Assembly: GCF_012926525.1 (NCBI RefSeq)
Contig: NZ_JABBNI010000065.1
Span: forward strand, 1 to 64,000
DNA: 64,000 bases
Origin: Clostridium muellerianum
Lineage (GTDB): Bacteria; Bacillota; Clostridia; Clostridiales; Clostridiaceae
Direction of reading: 5' to 3'
In this document: positions 57,210 to 64,000 of the stretch, one piece after another
Layout of the letters: each line of letters begins with the position of its first letter
Numbering within the stretch: the first letter of the stretch is position 1
Position numbers and translations under genes: made by a program
The notes under the pieces: model-generated
The model's database searches: none
Told to the model about the DNA's origin: nothing
Seen by the model: the letters and a program-made list of their open reading frames with translations, nothing else

Positions 57210-58352
57210 ATGAAAGAATTTAGTATTAACACAAAAGTTTATTTTGGAGAAGGCTCTTTAGACAGATTAAGCGAAATTAAAAATAAAAGAGTACTAATTG
57301 TATGTGATAAGTTTATGGAAACTTCAGGTATGGCTGCAAAAGTGCAAGGAAAGCTTACTGATTGCGAAGTAGCTATATATAGTGATATTGTACCTGATCC
57401 ATCTGTAGAGGTTATTGCCAGTGGTATTCAAAAATTACAAGCTTGTAATGCTGAAATTATGATAGCTCTTGGTGGAGGTTCATCAATTGATGGTGCTAAG
57501 GCAATAAAGGAATATGCGAAAAAAGTTACTGGAGGAGTTTCTTCTATAGAAGAGTTTTATGCCGTACCTACTACAAGTGGTACAGGTTCAGAAGTAACAG
57601 AATATGCAGTAATTACAAATAAACAAGAACAATTAAAATATGCTCTTGCAGATAAATCTCTTCTTCCAACAGTTGCGATTCTTGATCCAGAATTGGTAAA
57701 GACTGTTCCAAAGGCTATAACTGCTGATACAGGAATGGATGTAATAACTCATGCCATGGAAGCTTATGTTTCAAACAATGCTACTGATTTTTCAGATGCT
57801 CTTGCAGAAAAAGCTTTTACTTTAGCTTTTAGATTTTTACCACAAGCTTATGCTGATGGAAATGATCTAGTAGCAAGAGAAAAACTTCATAATGCATCTT
57901 GCCTTGCTGGTATGGCTTTTAATGCAGCTGGACTTGGAATTACTCATAGTTTAGCTCATGCTGTAGGTGGCAAACTACACATCTCTCATGGCAGAAGTAA
58001 TGCTATTATACTTCCTCATGTAATTGAATATAATGCTAACTTAAATAAAGGTGCTTTCAATGTTGAATATGGAGTAGCGGCTAAAAAATATCAAAGACTT
58101 GCTAAATTGTTAAAATTACATGCTCCAAATGTAAGTATTGGTGTTAACAATTTAATTAGAAGTGTTATAGAACTTCAAAGAACGTTGATGATTCCAACAA
58201 CATTCAAGGAACAAGGGGCTGATATGGATTTAGCCAAAGCGTGTAGGGAAGAAATTGTTAGTGCAGCTTGTAAGGATATATGTACAACAGTAAATCCTAG
58301 AGAAGCAACAAGTGAAGATTTGTTAAGTATTTTAGATAAAGTTTTGGAATAA
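57210..58352 (+). CDS. Iron-containing alcohol dehydrogenase (1-propanol/ethanol type)
   Basis: The 380-aa group III dehydrogenase shows the NAD-binding [30 protein letters not shown], and metal-ligand segments [15 protein letters not shown] and [19 protein letters not shown]. Its length and motifs fit the PduQ/EutG-type enzymes that reduce microcompartment aldehydes. It lies just before the MerR gene of a microcompartment locus, so ethanol formation from acetaldehyde is a fair inference. ATG 57210 has AGGAG 9 bases before it and is preferred over ATG 57204. Confidence 0.87.
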   Translation: MKEFSINTKVYFGEGSLDRLSEIKNKRVLIVCDKFMETSGMAAKVQGKLTDCEVAIYSDIVPDPSVEVIASGIQKLQACNAEIMIALGGGSSIDGAKAIKEYAKKVTGGVSSIEEFYAVPTTSGTGSEVTEYAVITNKQEQLKYALADKSLLPTVAILDPELVKTVPKAITADTGMDVITHAMEAYVSNNATDFSDALAEKAFTLAFRFLPQAYADGNDLVAREKLHNASCLAGMAFNAAGLGITHSLAHAVGGKLHISHGRSNAIILPHVIEYNANLNKGAFNVEYGVAAKKYQRLAKLLKLHAPNVSIGVNNLIRSVIELQRTLMIPTTFKEQGADMDLAKACREEIVSAACKDICTTVNPREATSEDLLSILDKVLE

Positions 58353-58365
58353 AACATTGTACTTT

Positions 58366-58392
58366 AACCACTCATTAATGAGTGGTTTTTTG
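58366..58392 (+). terminator. Rho-independent terminator of the alcohol dehydrogenase
   Basis: AACCACTCAT (58366-58375) pairs with ATGAGTGGTT (58378-58387), followed by TTTT. Confidence 0.88.
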
Positions 58393-58475
58393 TGATATAA
58401 AAAAGTTGAGAAAGTGATTAAAACAATATATAATTTAAAATATGATTAAAAAAAATAAAAAAAGGGGGCGTAACT

Positions 58476-59303
58476 ATGGCTAGTGAGTTATATTCAATAG
58501 GGAAAGTTGAAGAAATATGCAAAATAACAAAAAAAGCATTGAGATATTACGATAGAATGAAAATACTATCGCCTGACAAAGTATGTAATGAAAATGGCTA
58601 TAGATATTACAGCAAAGAAAATTTATTAACTGTTCCTGTTATAAGATACTATAAACAGAGTGGGTTTAAATTGGAGGAAATGAAGGCTTTTTTAGAAGGA
58701 ACAAGCACCTATGAGCTCGTTGACAAAAGCTTCAGAAAAAAGATTGATGAATTAGAAGAACTTGACAGAGAAATAAATTTAAAAATAAGATCAGTGAAAG
58801 ATTGGCGTAATCTTATAGTTGAGGCAGAGAAGGTAATTGAAAACAATGTTTGTGATGTATCTGTTAAATATGTGGATAATAGAAAATTAGTGTTTTTAGA
58901 TCAGGATTTTAAATATGATTATATGGATTCTATAATTAATATAGAGTTTAGTAATTATATAGATAATATAAAAAATGCAATAACAGGTCCTGTGATTATA
59001 TCGTTTCCATCTTATAAGGATAAAATGAACAGAAAATGCAATAAGATGAAAATAATGCAGCAAACTATTTTAAAGTGCAAAGAGGAAGAAACCATTGAAT
59101 ATGGTGGGTGGATGGCAGCTTCTTGTTATCATATAGGAGCTCATGAAAACATTGATCAAACATATAAAAAGATAGAAGATTGGACTAAAGAACATGGGTA
59201 TATATGCGCCGGGGAATGCTATGAAAGATATGTAACGGATTATTGGACTACTAAAAATACTGATAAATTTGTAACAGAGATTATAATTAAAATTAACAGA
59301 TAA
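58476..59303 (+). CDS. MerR-family regulator with GyrI-like sensor domain
   Basis: The 275-aa protein has a MerR winged helix (YSIGKVEEICKITKKALRYY, NGYRYYSKENLLTVPVIRYY), a dimerising coiled coil (about 95-115) and a BmrR/GyrI-like domain (about 120-275, ending YERYVTDYWTT with aromatic residues typical of cation-binding pockets). MerR proteins twist promoters whose -35 and -10 lie 19-20 bp apart. Two such promoters with matching dyads occur at 59606 and 62698, so this protein very likely activates them, perhaps on sensing a quaternary amine. GGGGGCG lies before the ATG. Confidence 0.85.
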   Translation: MASELYSIGKVEEICKITKKALRYYDRMKILSPDKVCNENGYRYYSKENLLTVPVIRYYKQSGFKLEEMKAFLEGTSTYELVDKSFRKKIDELEELDREINLKIRSVKDWRNLIVEAEKVIENNVCDVSVKYVDNRKLVFLDQDFKYDYMDSIINIEFSNYIDNIKNAITGPVIISFPSYKDKMNRKCNKMKIMQQTILKCKEEETIEYGGWMAASCYHIGAHENIDQTYKKIEDWTKEHGYICAGECYERYVTDYWTTKNTDKFVTEIIIKINR

Positions 59304-59307
59304 AAGG

Positions 59308-59355
59308 AATAAGCGATAAATAATTATCATTTAAGATAATTATTTATCGCTTATT
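59308..59355. terminator. 21-bp perfect hairpin terminator after merR
   Basis: The arms 59308-59328 and 59335-59355 are perfectly complementary (AATAAGCGATAAATAATTATC with its complement is one longer than a 20-mer core), followed by TTTT. It isolates merR from the operon downstream. Confidence 0.85.
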
Positions 59356-59605
59356 TTTATGGGTTTTTATGTGAAATAGCTGTTATTATGAATAAAAACA
59401 TTGACCGTAGGGGAAAGCATATTGAGAAATACAAATCACATTGTGAAAAAAAACATAAGTGTATTTAACTAGAAAGTTGAATAAATGTATAATTAAGGAT
59501 TTGCAATCGTTTAATAAAAATTAAATATAATGCTAAATATAGCACTAAATATAGCGATAAATGTATAATCATACATATTGGTGAAATATTATTGCAAAAT
59601 ATATA

Positions 59606-59637
59606 TTGACCTTACCCTATAGGGGAAGGGATATAAT
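59606..59637 (+). promoter_or_regulatory. MerR-type promoter/operator of the microcompartment locus, site 1
   Basis: TTGACC (59606-59611) and TATAAT (59632-59637) are separated by 20 bp, too long for normal use. The spacer holds a 20-bp dyad at 59610-59629 (CCTTACCCTA and TAGGGGAAGG, one mismatch). This is the classic layout of MerR-activated promoters. A decayed half copy (TTGACC then GTAGGGGAAAG) lies at 59401. The remainder of 59356-59803 contains three short TAAATATAGC-like repeats (59533-59563) and no gene. Confidence 0.82.
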
Positions 59638-59803
59638 TTATTTGAAAGAAAAATAACTGAAAGATATAAAATGAAAAAGTTGTTTAATAATTTAACAATA
59701 AGATATCCCAAATCATAACAATCTAAAAACATTCCCATTACAAAGTTTTATTTAAGAACACATTAGAAAAGCCTTAATGTATAAGTGAAAGGAGTTCTAT
59801 TTT

Positions 59804-60898
59804 ATGGAGAGAGTTTCAAAGGCTTCAACTTCAGAAACTATTATTGCAAAAAATAAGTTAAAAGCTAATTTTCTCAAAAAAGGTATTTCAATCGCCCTTT
59901 TTTCAGGTCTTATGTATGGATTTTACTCCGCGTTTTTAGCATTGGGAATGACAAAAGGAGTATGGGGAGACTGGTATGGTGCTAATACAGCAGGATTGTC
60001 AGCAATCGTTATAACATATGTACTAGGTGCTCTCGGCAGCGCTGTAAACGACACTTGTAGTGCCGTTTGGGCAATGGGATTTGCAACTTTCAAGGGCAAA
60101 CTTGGAGATTTTTTCAGGTGCCTTAAAACTAAACCAGGTCTTGTAATGATATTAGCGGCTCTTATAGGAGGACCTATTTCGAGTACAGCGTATGTGGTAG
60201 CTCTACAAATGGCAGGTTCAATCGTTATTCCAATCACTGCTCTTTGCCCAGCTATTGGTGCTATTTTAGGAAGAATATTATTTAAGCAAAAGTTAAACAA
60301 ACGTATGATGTTTGGTATTGCTATTTGTGTTTTGTCTAGTTTCATGATCGGTAGTACTAGTATCGGTGGCAGTGCACCAAAGGGAATGTTGCTTGGACTT
60401 TGTATTGCGTTTATAGCAGCTCTTGGATGGGGATTTGAAGGCTGTGTAGCTGGATATGGTACATCTATGATTGATTCAGAAATTGGTATTACAATTCGTC
60501 AAGTGACATCTGGTCTTTCAAATTTAATAATATTAGTACCTTTATTTGGTTTACTGCTTGGTAGTGGGGTTAAACTTTCAACTGATTTAACTATTCAGGC
60601 ATTTACAAGCGGATCTGCAATGATATGGTTTGCATTAAGTGGTCTTTGTGCTTTCGTCTCATATATGAGCTGGTACAACGGCAACAGTATGTGTGGTGCT
60701 GCTCTTGGTATGGCATGTAATGGAACGTATTCTTTCTGGGGTCCATTCTGCTGTTGGATAATTCTTGGAGTAATAAATGGTATTTCTGGATATGCATTAC
60801 CTCCAATAGCTTGGATTTCTGCAGTATTAATGATGTTTGGTATCCTCATAATAGCTATGAATCCAATGGATTTATTTAGAAAAAAAGATGTAGCATAA
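59804..60898 (+). CDS. EamA/DMT-like membrane transporter, copy 1
   Basis: The 364-aa protein has about ten membrane helices and the repeated-half look of EamA drug/metabolite transporters (LMYGFYSAFLALGMTKGVWG, GGPISSTAYVVALQMAGSIV, ALGWGFEGCVAGYGTSMID). Such genes occur in choline/ethanolamine-type microcompartment loci and may move the substrate or product. It is the first gene after the MerR-type promoter. Copy 2 at 61160 is highly similar throughout. AAAGGAG lies before the ATG. Confidence 0.75.
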   Translation: MERVSKASTSETIIAKNKLKANFLKKGISIALFSGLMYGFYSAFLALGMTKGVWGDWYGANTAGLSAIVITYVLGALGSAVNDTCSAVWAMGFATFKGKLGDFFRCLKTKPGLVMILAALIGGPISSTAYVVALQMAGSIVIPITALCPAIGAILGRILFKQKLNKRMMFGIAICVLSSFMIGSTSIGGSAPKGMLLGLCIAFIAALGWGFEGCVAGYGTSMIDSEIGITIRQVTSGLSNLIILVPLFGLLLGSGVKLSTDLTIQAFTSGSAMIWFALSGLCAFVSYMSWYNGNSMCGAALGMACNGTYSFWGPFCCWIILGVINGISGYALPPIAWISAVLMMFGILIIAMNPMDLFRKKDVA

Positions 60899-60920
60899 GA
60901 TGATTTTGCTTAATTTTTAG

Positions 60921-61102
60921 ATGTTAAAATATTTTACAAAAGTTAAACAGGCTTACACAAATGATGTTATAAATGATTTAAAAGGGAAGTTTATGGATTT
61001 TTAGGGTTGAAAAAGAAGGCTATAATAACAACTTTAACGACAGATGAAGGTGATAAGGTAAAGGTTTACCGTTATGCACAAGAAGAGATCACGCAATTTT
61101 AA
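60921..61102 (+). pseudogene. Degraded copy of the small accessory gene at 62262
   Basis: From ATG 60921 the frame reads LKYFTKVKQAYTNDVINDLK, then GKFMDF and a stop at 61002-61004. A shifted frame continues GLKKKAIITTLTTDEGDKVK and VYRYAQEE. In order these match the intact 88-aa protein (LKYFTKVEEASADNVIEALK, LRKKDVINALM, VYYHAHEE). So the unit of permease plus small gene was duplicated and this copy has decayed by a stop and frameshift. Confidence 0.75.
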
Positions 61103-61159
61103 TATATTAAAGTAATTAATATACAAGAAAAGAAGATAATTGAGAGGAGTTTTATTTTT

Positions 61160-62275
61160 ATGAAGGAAGTTTCAAAAGCAGCAAATGCTAAAGCAATAGC
61201 TGCAAAGAAGAGATTAACAAGTAGTTTCTTCAAAAAAGGTATATCATTGGCTTTATTTTCAGGACTTACTTATGGAATGTATACAGCATTTTTAACTATG
61301 GGTATGACTAAAGGAATTTGGGGTGACTGGTATGGCGCTAACACAGCAGGTTTATCAGCATTTGCATTAGCATACGTAGTTGCAGCACTTGGTAATGCAA
61401 TAAACGATTCATGTAGTGCTATTTGGGCAATTATATATTCAATAGTTAAAGGTAAATTTGGAGACTTTTTAAGATGTCTTAACTCAAAGCCAGGACGTGT
61501 TATGATATTAGCAGCTCTTATTGGAGGCCCTATAGCTGGTACAGCCTATGTTGTAGCTCTTCAAATGGCTGGATCAATAGTTGTTCCGATATCAGCTCTT
61601 TGCCCTGCTATTGCTGCAATATTAGGTAAAATTTTATTTAAGCAGAAACTTGATAAAAGAATGGCATTTGGTATTTTAATATGTGTATGTGCTAGTTTCT
61701 TAATTGGTAGTACAGGATTTAAAGGAGATGCTTCAGCAAAAACTTTTATTGGTTTTGGTATAGCTATTGTTGCAGCTCTTGGATGGGGATTTGAAGGTTG
61801 TGTAGCTGGATATGGTACATCTATGATTGATTATGAAATTGGTATTTGTATTCGTCAAGTAACATCAGGTATAGCAAATTTATTTATTGTAGTTCCAGTT
61901 TTAGCAATGTTATCTGGTAAAATAGGACTTTCTTTTACTCTTGCAACTCAAGCGTTTACAAGTGGTCCTGCCATGATGTGGTTCATACTAAGTGGATTTT
62001 TCTCAGTAGTTACATTTATGACATGGTATGCTGGAAACAGTATGTGTGGAGCAGGACTTGGTACTGCATGTAATGGTACATATTCATTCTTTGGACCATT
62101 ATTCTGTCTATTATTGTTAGGAGTATATGGAGGGATGCCTGGATGGTCACTACCTTCAGTTGCCTGGATAGGAGCTGTAATAATGATGTTTGGTATTCTT
62201 ATAATATCCATGAATCCACTTGATTTATTTAGAAAAAAAGATGATATAGGAGGTTCTACAGATGAAGCCGCTTAA
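61160..62275 (+). CDS. EamA/DMT-like membrane transporter, copy 2
   Basis: This 371-aa paralogue of the preceding permease shares nearly all membrane segments (GMTKGIWGDWYGANTAGLSA, GGPIAGTAYVVALQMAGSIV, EGCVAGYGTSMIDYEIGI). The C-terminus carries a short acidic extension (GGSTDEAA) absent from copy 1, which overlaps the next gene by 14 bp. GAGAGGAG lies before the ATG. Transport substrate unknown; a heterodimer of the two copies is possible. Confidence 0.75.
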   Translation: MKEVSKAANAKAIAAKKRLTSSFFKKGISLALFSGLTYGMYTAFLTMGMTKGIWGDWYGANTAGLSAFALAYVVAALGNAINDSCSAIWAIIYSIVKGKFGDFLRCLNSKPGRVMILAALIGGPIAGTAYVVALQMAGSIVVPISALCPAIAAILGKILFKQKLDKRMAFGILICVCASFLIGSTGFKGDASAKTFIGFGIAIVAALGWGFEGCVAGYGTSMIDYEIGICIRQVTSGIANLFIVVPVLAMLSGKIGLSFTLATQAFTSGPAMMWFILSGFFSVVTFMTWYAGNSMCGAGLGTACNGTYSFFGPLFCLLLLGVYGGMPGWSLPSVAWIGAVIMMFGILIISMNPLDLFRKKDDIGGSTDEAA

Positions 62276-62528
62276 TTATGCTATTTTAAAATATTTTACT
62301 AAAGTTGAGGAAGCTTCTGCAGATAACGTTATAGAAGCGTTAAAAGGAGAATATGGAAGCTTTAAGGCTTTACGCAAAAAGGATGTAATCAATGCTTTAA
62401 TGACAGCAGAAGCAAATGGACTTATTGAAGAAACAAGATTTGAATTAGATAAAGATGGTGAACTAGCTGTTTATTATCATGCTCATGAAGAGGGTGCTGC
62501 TACAATCAATAGCTATATTAAAGATTAA
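62262..62528 (+). CDS. Small accessory protein, 88 aa
   Basis: I do not recognise a named family. The protein is soluble, acidic and probably a winged-helix-like fold: LNYAILKYFTKVEEASADNV, then KALRKKDVINALMTAEANGL and a beta-type end (LAVYYHAHEEGA). The start ATG 62262 is preceded by GGAGG and overlaps the upstream permease by 14 bp, implying coupled translation and a joint role. A decayed duplicate lies after the first permease copy. Confidence 0.7.
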   Translation: MKPLNYAILKYFTKVEEASADNVIEALKGEYGSFKALRKKDVINALMTAEANGLIEETRFELDKDGELAVYYHAHEEGAATINSYIKD

Positions 62529-62541
62529 ATATAAATATTAA

Positions 62542-62574
62542 GTATAAACATTACCCATAGGGTAATGTTTATAC
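62542..62574. promoter_or_regulatory. 15-bp perfect inverted repeat, possible extra MerR-type operator
   Basis: GTATAAACATTACCC (62542-62556) and GGGTAATGTTTATAC (62560-62574) flank ATA. The core TTACCC-ATA-GGGTAA resembles the dyad at 59610 (TTACCC-TATA-GGGGAA). No T-run follows, so it may be an operator rather than a terminator. Confidence 0.5.
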
Positions 62575-62697
62575 AATATAAATACTTTATAACTGTAGTG
62601 GAACAATAGTATATTACTTAAATAATAGGAGTAAATTTTGCTCATAGATAACATAATTGCAGTAAAAGTTACTTAAAAATTTTATTATAAGAACATA

Positions 62698-62729
62698 TTG
62701 ACCTTCCCCTAAAGGGGAGGAGATATAAT
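62698..62729 (+). promoter_or_regulatory. MerR-type promoter/operator of the shell genes, site 2
   Basis: TTGACC (62698-62703) and TATAAT (62724-62729) are again 20 bp apart, with the dyad CCCCTAAAGGGG in the spacer (62706-62717). Sequence and geometry match site 1 almost base for base. It drives the two shell protein genes and the aldehyde dehydrogenase. Confidence 0.82.
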
Positions 62730-62832
62730 TAGCTTATAATAAGAAATAAAGTTAGATGGAATAAAAATATATAGTATAGTTGTTTAATTAATTTAAAACA
62801 TATTTATCGAAAATAGGAGGGAGGAAATATTA

Positions 62833-63129
62833 ATGAGATATTATGGAAATGAAGCTTTAGGTCTTGTAGAAACAATAGGATTAGTTCCTGCACTAGAGGC
62901 TGCTGATAAAATGCTTAAAGCAGCTAATGTTGAACTTATTTCATATGAGAACATTGGTTCAACTCTTGTAACTATAATGGTAAAAGGTGATGTAGGTGCA
63001 GTAAAATCTGCTGTTGAAGCAGGTGCTGCAGCAGCTGCTGCTATTGGAAAATTAACAGCACACAATGTTATGCCACGTCCGATTAGTGAAGTTGGAGACA
63101 TTGTTTCAGTACACGATATTGATGCATAA
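62833..63129 (+). CDS. BMC-domain hexameric shell protein (PduA/EutM type), 1
   Basis: The 98-aa single-BMC-domain protein has [60 protein letters not shown] and a [10 protein letters not shown] end. Such proteins tile the shell of bacterial microcompartments, their pores admitting small metabolites. AGGAGGGAGG precedes the ATG. Confidence 0.92.
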   Translation: MRYYGNEALGLVETIGLVPALEAADKMLKAANVELISYENIGSTLVTIMVKGDVGAVKSAVEAGAAAAAAIGKLTAHNVMPRPISEVGDIVSVHDIDA

Positions 63130-63154
63130 AAAATAGAAAGGAATTGGTAAGCAT

Positions 63155-63475
63155 ATGTCAAGATATGAAGCTTTAGGATTAATTGAAACTTTTGGTCTAG
63201 TATTTGCTTTAGAAGCAGCTGATGCAATGTGTAAAGCAGCTGATGTTGAACTTGTAGGATATGAAAACGTTGCTTCAGGATATATATCTGTAATAGTTCA
63301 AGGAGATGTTGGCGCTTGTAAAACAGCAGTAGAAGCTGGTGTTGCAGCAGTTGAGGCAATGGAAGGTGGAAATCTTTATAGTTCCATAGTTATTCCAAGA
63401 CCACACCAAGATCTTGCAAAAATAGTAAAACGTTATGCTATTACAAATCCATTAGCAGAAACAGAAGCAGAATAA
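63155..63475 (+). CDS. BMC-domain hexameric shell protein, 2
   Basis: The 106-aa BMC protein is a paralogue of the preceding one: EALGLIETFGLVFALEAADA, VELVGYENVASGYISVIVQG, GDVGACKTAVEAGVAAVEAM and IVIPRPHQDL, with a longer charged tail (NPLAETEAE). It lies 25 bp downstream with AGAAAGGA before the ATG. Confidence 0.92.
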   Translation: MSRYEALGLIETFGLVFALEAADAMCKAADVELVGYENVASGYISVIVQGDVGACKTAVEAGVAAVEAMEGGNLYSSIVIPRPHQDLAKIVKRYAITNPLAETEAE

Positions 63476-63511
63476 AAATGAGAAACTTTTTCTAAAAGGG
63501 AGAGAGAAAAA

Positions 63512-64000
63512 ATGAATATTATAGATAATGATTTACTCTCCATGCAAGAAGCTAGAATTCTTGTTGAAAATGCTCGTGAGGCGCAAAAAAAATTAGCAAC
63601 TTTCCCACAAGAAAAACTTGATGAGATAGTTGAACGTATGGTTGAAGAGATTGAAAAACATTCAAAGGAACTTGCAAAGATGTCTAATGAAGAAACTGAA
63701 TATGGAAAGTGGGAAGATAAATATATCAAAAACTCTTTCGTATGCAGATATTTAAAAAATAGACTTAAGGACATGAAATGTGTAGGTGTCATTGATGAAG
63801 ATAAATCATTGAAAACAATGGATGTAGGTGTGCCAATGGGAGTTATTGTAGCCTTTTGCCCATCAACTAGTCCAGTATCTACAACTATATATAAGGCATT
63901 AATTGCAATTAAATCAGGAAATGCAATTATATTTTCACCTCATAAAAGAGCAAAAAATACAATTGCTAAGACAATTGATATTTTAATTAGAGCTGCAGAA
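63512..64000 (+). CDS. Microcompartment acetylating aldehyde dehydrogenase (partial)
   Basis: The first 163 residues are present; the window end cuts the gene. The N-terminus NIIDNDLLSMQEARILVENA resembles PduP/EutE/CutF-type enzymes, where an amphipathic helix may target the enzyme into the shell. MDVGVPMGVIVAFCPSTSPV and ALIAIKSGNAIIFSPHKRA are CoA-acylating aldehyde dehydrogenase motifs. It would turn acetaldehyde (or propionaldehyde) into acyl-CoA. AAGGGAGAGAG lies before the ATG. Which signature enzyme makes the aldehyde is outside the window. Confidence 0.9.
   Translation, partial: MNIIDNDLLSMQEARILVENAREAQKKLATFPQEKLDEIVERMVEEIEKHSKELAKMSNEETEYGKWEDKYIKNSFVCRYLKNRLKDMKCVGVIDEDKSLKTMDVGVPMGVIVAFCPSTSPVSTTIYKALIAIKSGNAIIFSPHKRAKNTIAKTIDILIRAAE

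Noticed and set aside
59401-59430. A third MerR-type promoter (TTGACC followed by GTAGGGGAAAG)
   Set aside because: Only one half of the dyad is present and no -10 lies at 19-20 bp. It is probably a decayed copy.

Overview
The window is AT-rich, with ATG/GTG/TTG starts and strong Shine-Dalgarno sequences. It carries selenoprotein amino-acid reductases, a T-box on an archaeal-type prolyl-tRNA synthetase, the [FeFe]-hydrogenase maturase HydE and a glycyl-radical-type microcompartment locus. Together these point to an anaerobic Clostridium (sensu stricto or close relative). I cannot name the species from the sequence.

Layout. 0-5.2 kb: an AlbA_2/Schlafen-type regulator, a 1.2-kb gene graveyard (likely HsdR and IS630 relics), an ArsP-like permease and a TetR regulator. 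5.2-16 kb: a betaine-type (less likely sarcosine) reductase operon with component B alpha/beta precursor, component B gamma with in-frame UGA-Sec, a BCCT transporter, trxB, trxA, grdA (UGA-Sec), grdC and grdD, then two overlapping DUF3841-like genes. 16-21 kb: selenium genes, with a LysR regulator, a decayed cysteine desulfurase, selD (itself a UGA selenoprotein), selA, a broken selB and tRNA-Sec with its own consensus promoter and terminator. 21-23 kb: relics of an AlbA_2 regulator, an ABC-F ribosome-protection gene and a Cfr-like rRNA methyltransferase. 23-29 kb: a MATE exporter with a frameshifted GntR regulator, and a cysteine catabolism set (ATC-hydrolase-like, L-cysteine desulfidase, YkvI-like transporter). 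29-38 kb: mostly housekeeping genes (T-box/proS, M20 peptidase, ftsH, helD, hydE). 38-44 kb: two convergent paralogous GT2-GT4 glycosyltransferases and a polysaccharide pyruvyl transferase. 44-56 kb: duplicated galactose/tagatose-6-phosphate genes (two DeoR, two lacAB, Gat-type PTS, tagatose-bisphosphate aldolase, kinase, mutarotase) and malQ. 56-64 kb: a truncated ATPase, an alcohol dehydrogenase, then the start of a microcompartment operon (MerR regulator, two EamA-like permeases, a small accessory protein, two BMC shell proteins, an aldehyde dehydrogenase cut by the window end).

How it fits together. The BCCT carrier would import betaine. Component B, SelA/SelD/tRNA-Sec and the thioredoxin pair would support its reduction to trimethylamine and acetyl phosphate through GrdA, GrdC and GrdD. 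The microcompartment genes may process a related quaternary amine such as choline, but the signature enzyme lies outside the window, so this is inference. Two promoters in the microcompartment locus carry the same MerR-type operator with a 20-bp spacer. No CRISPR array, rRNA operon, intact insertion sequence or phage was seen.
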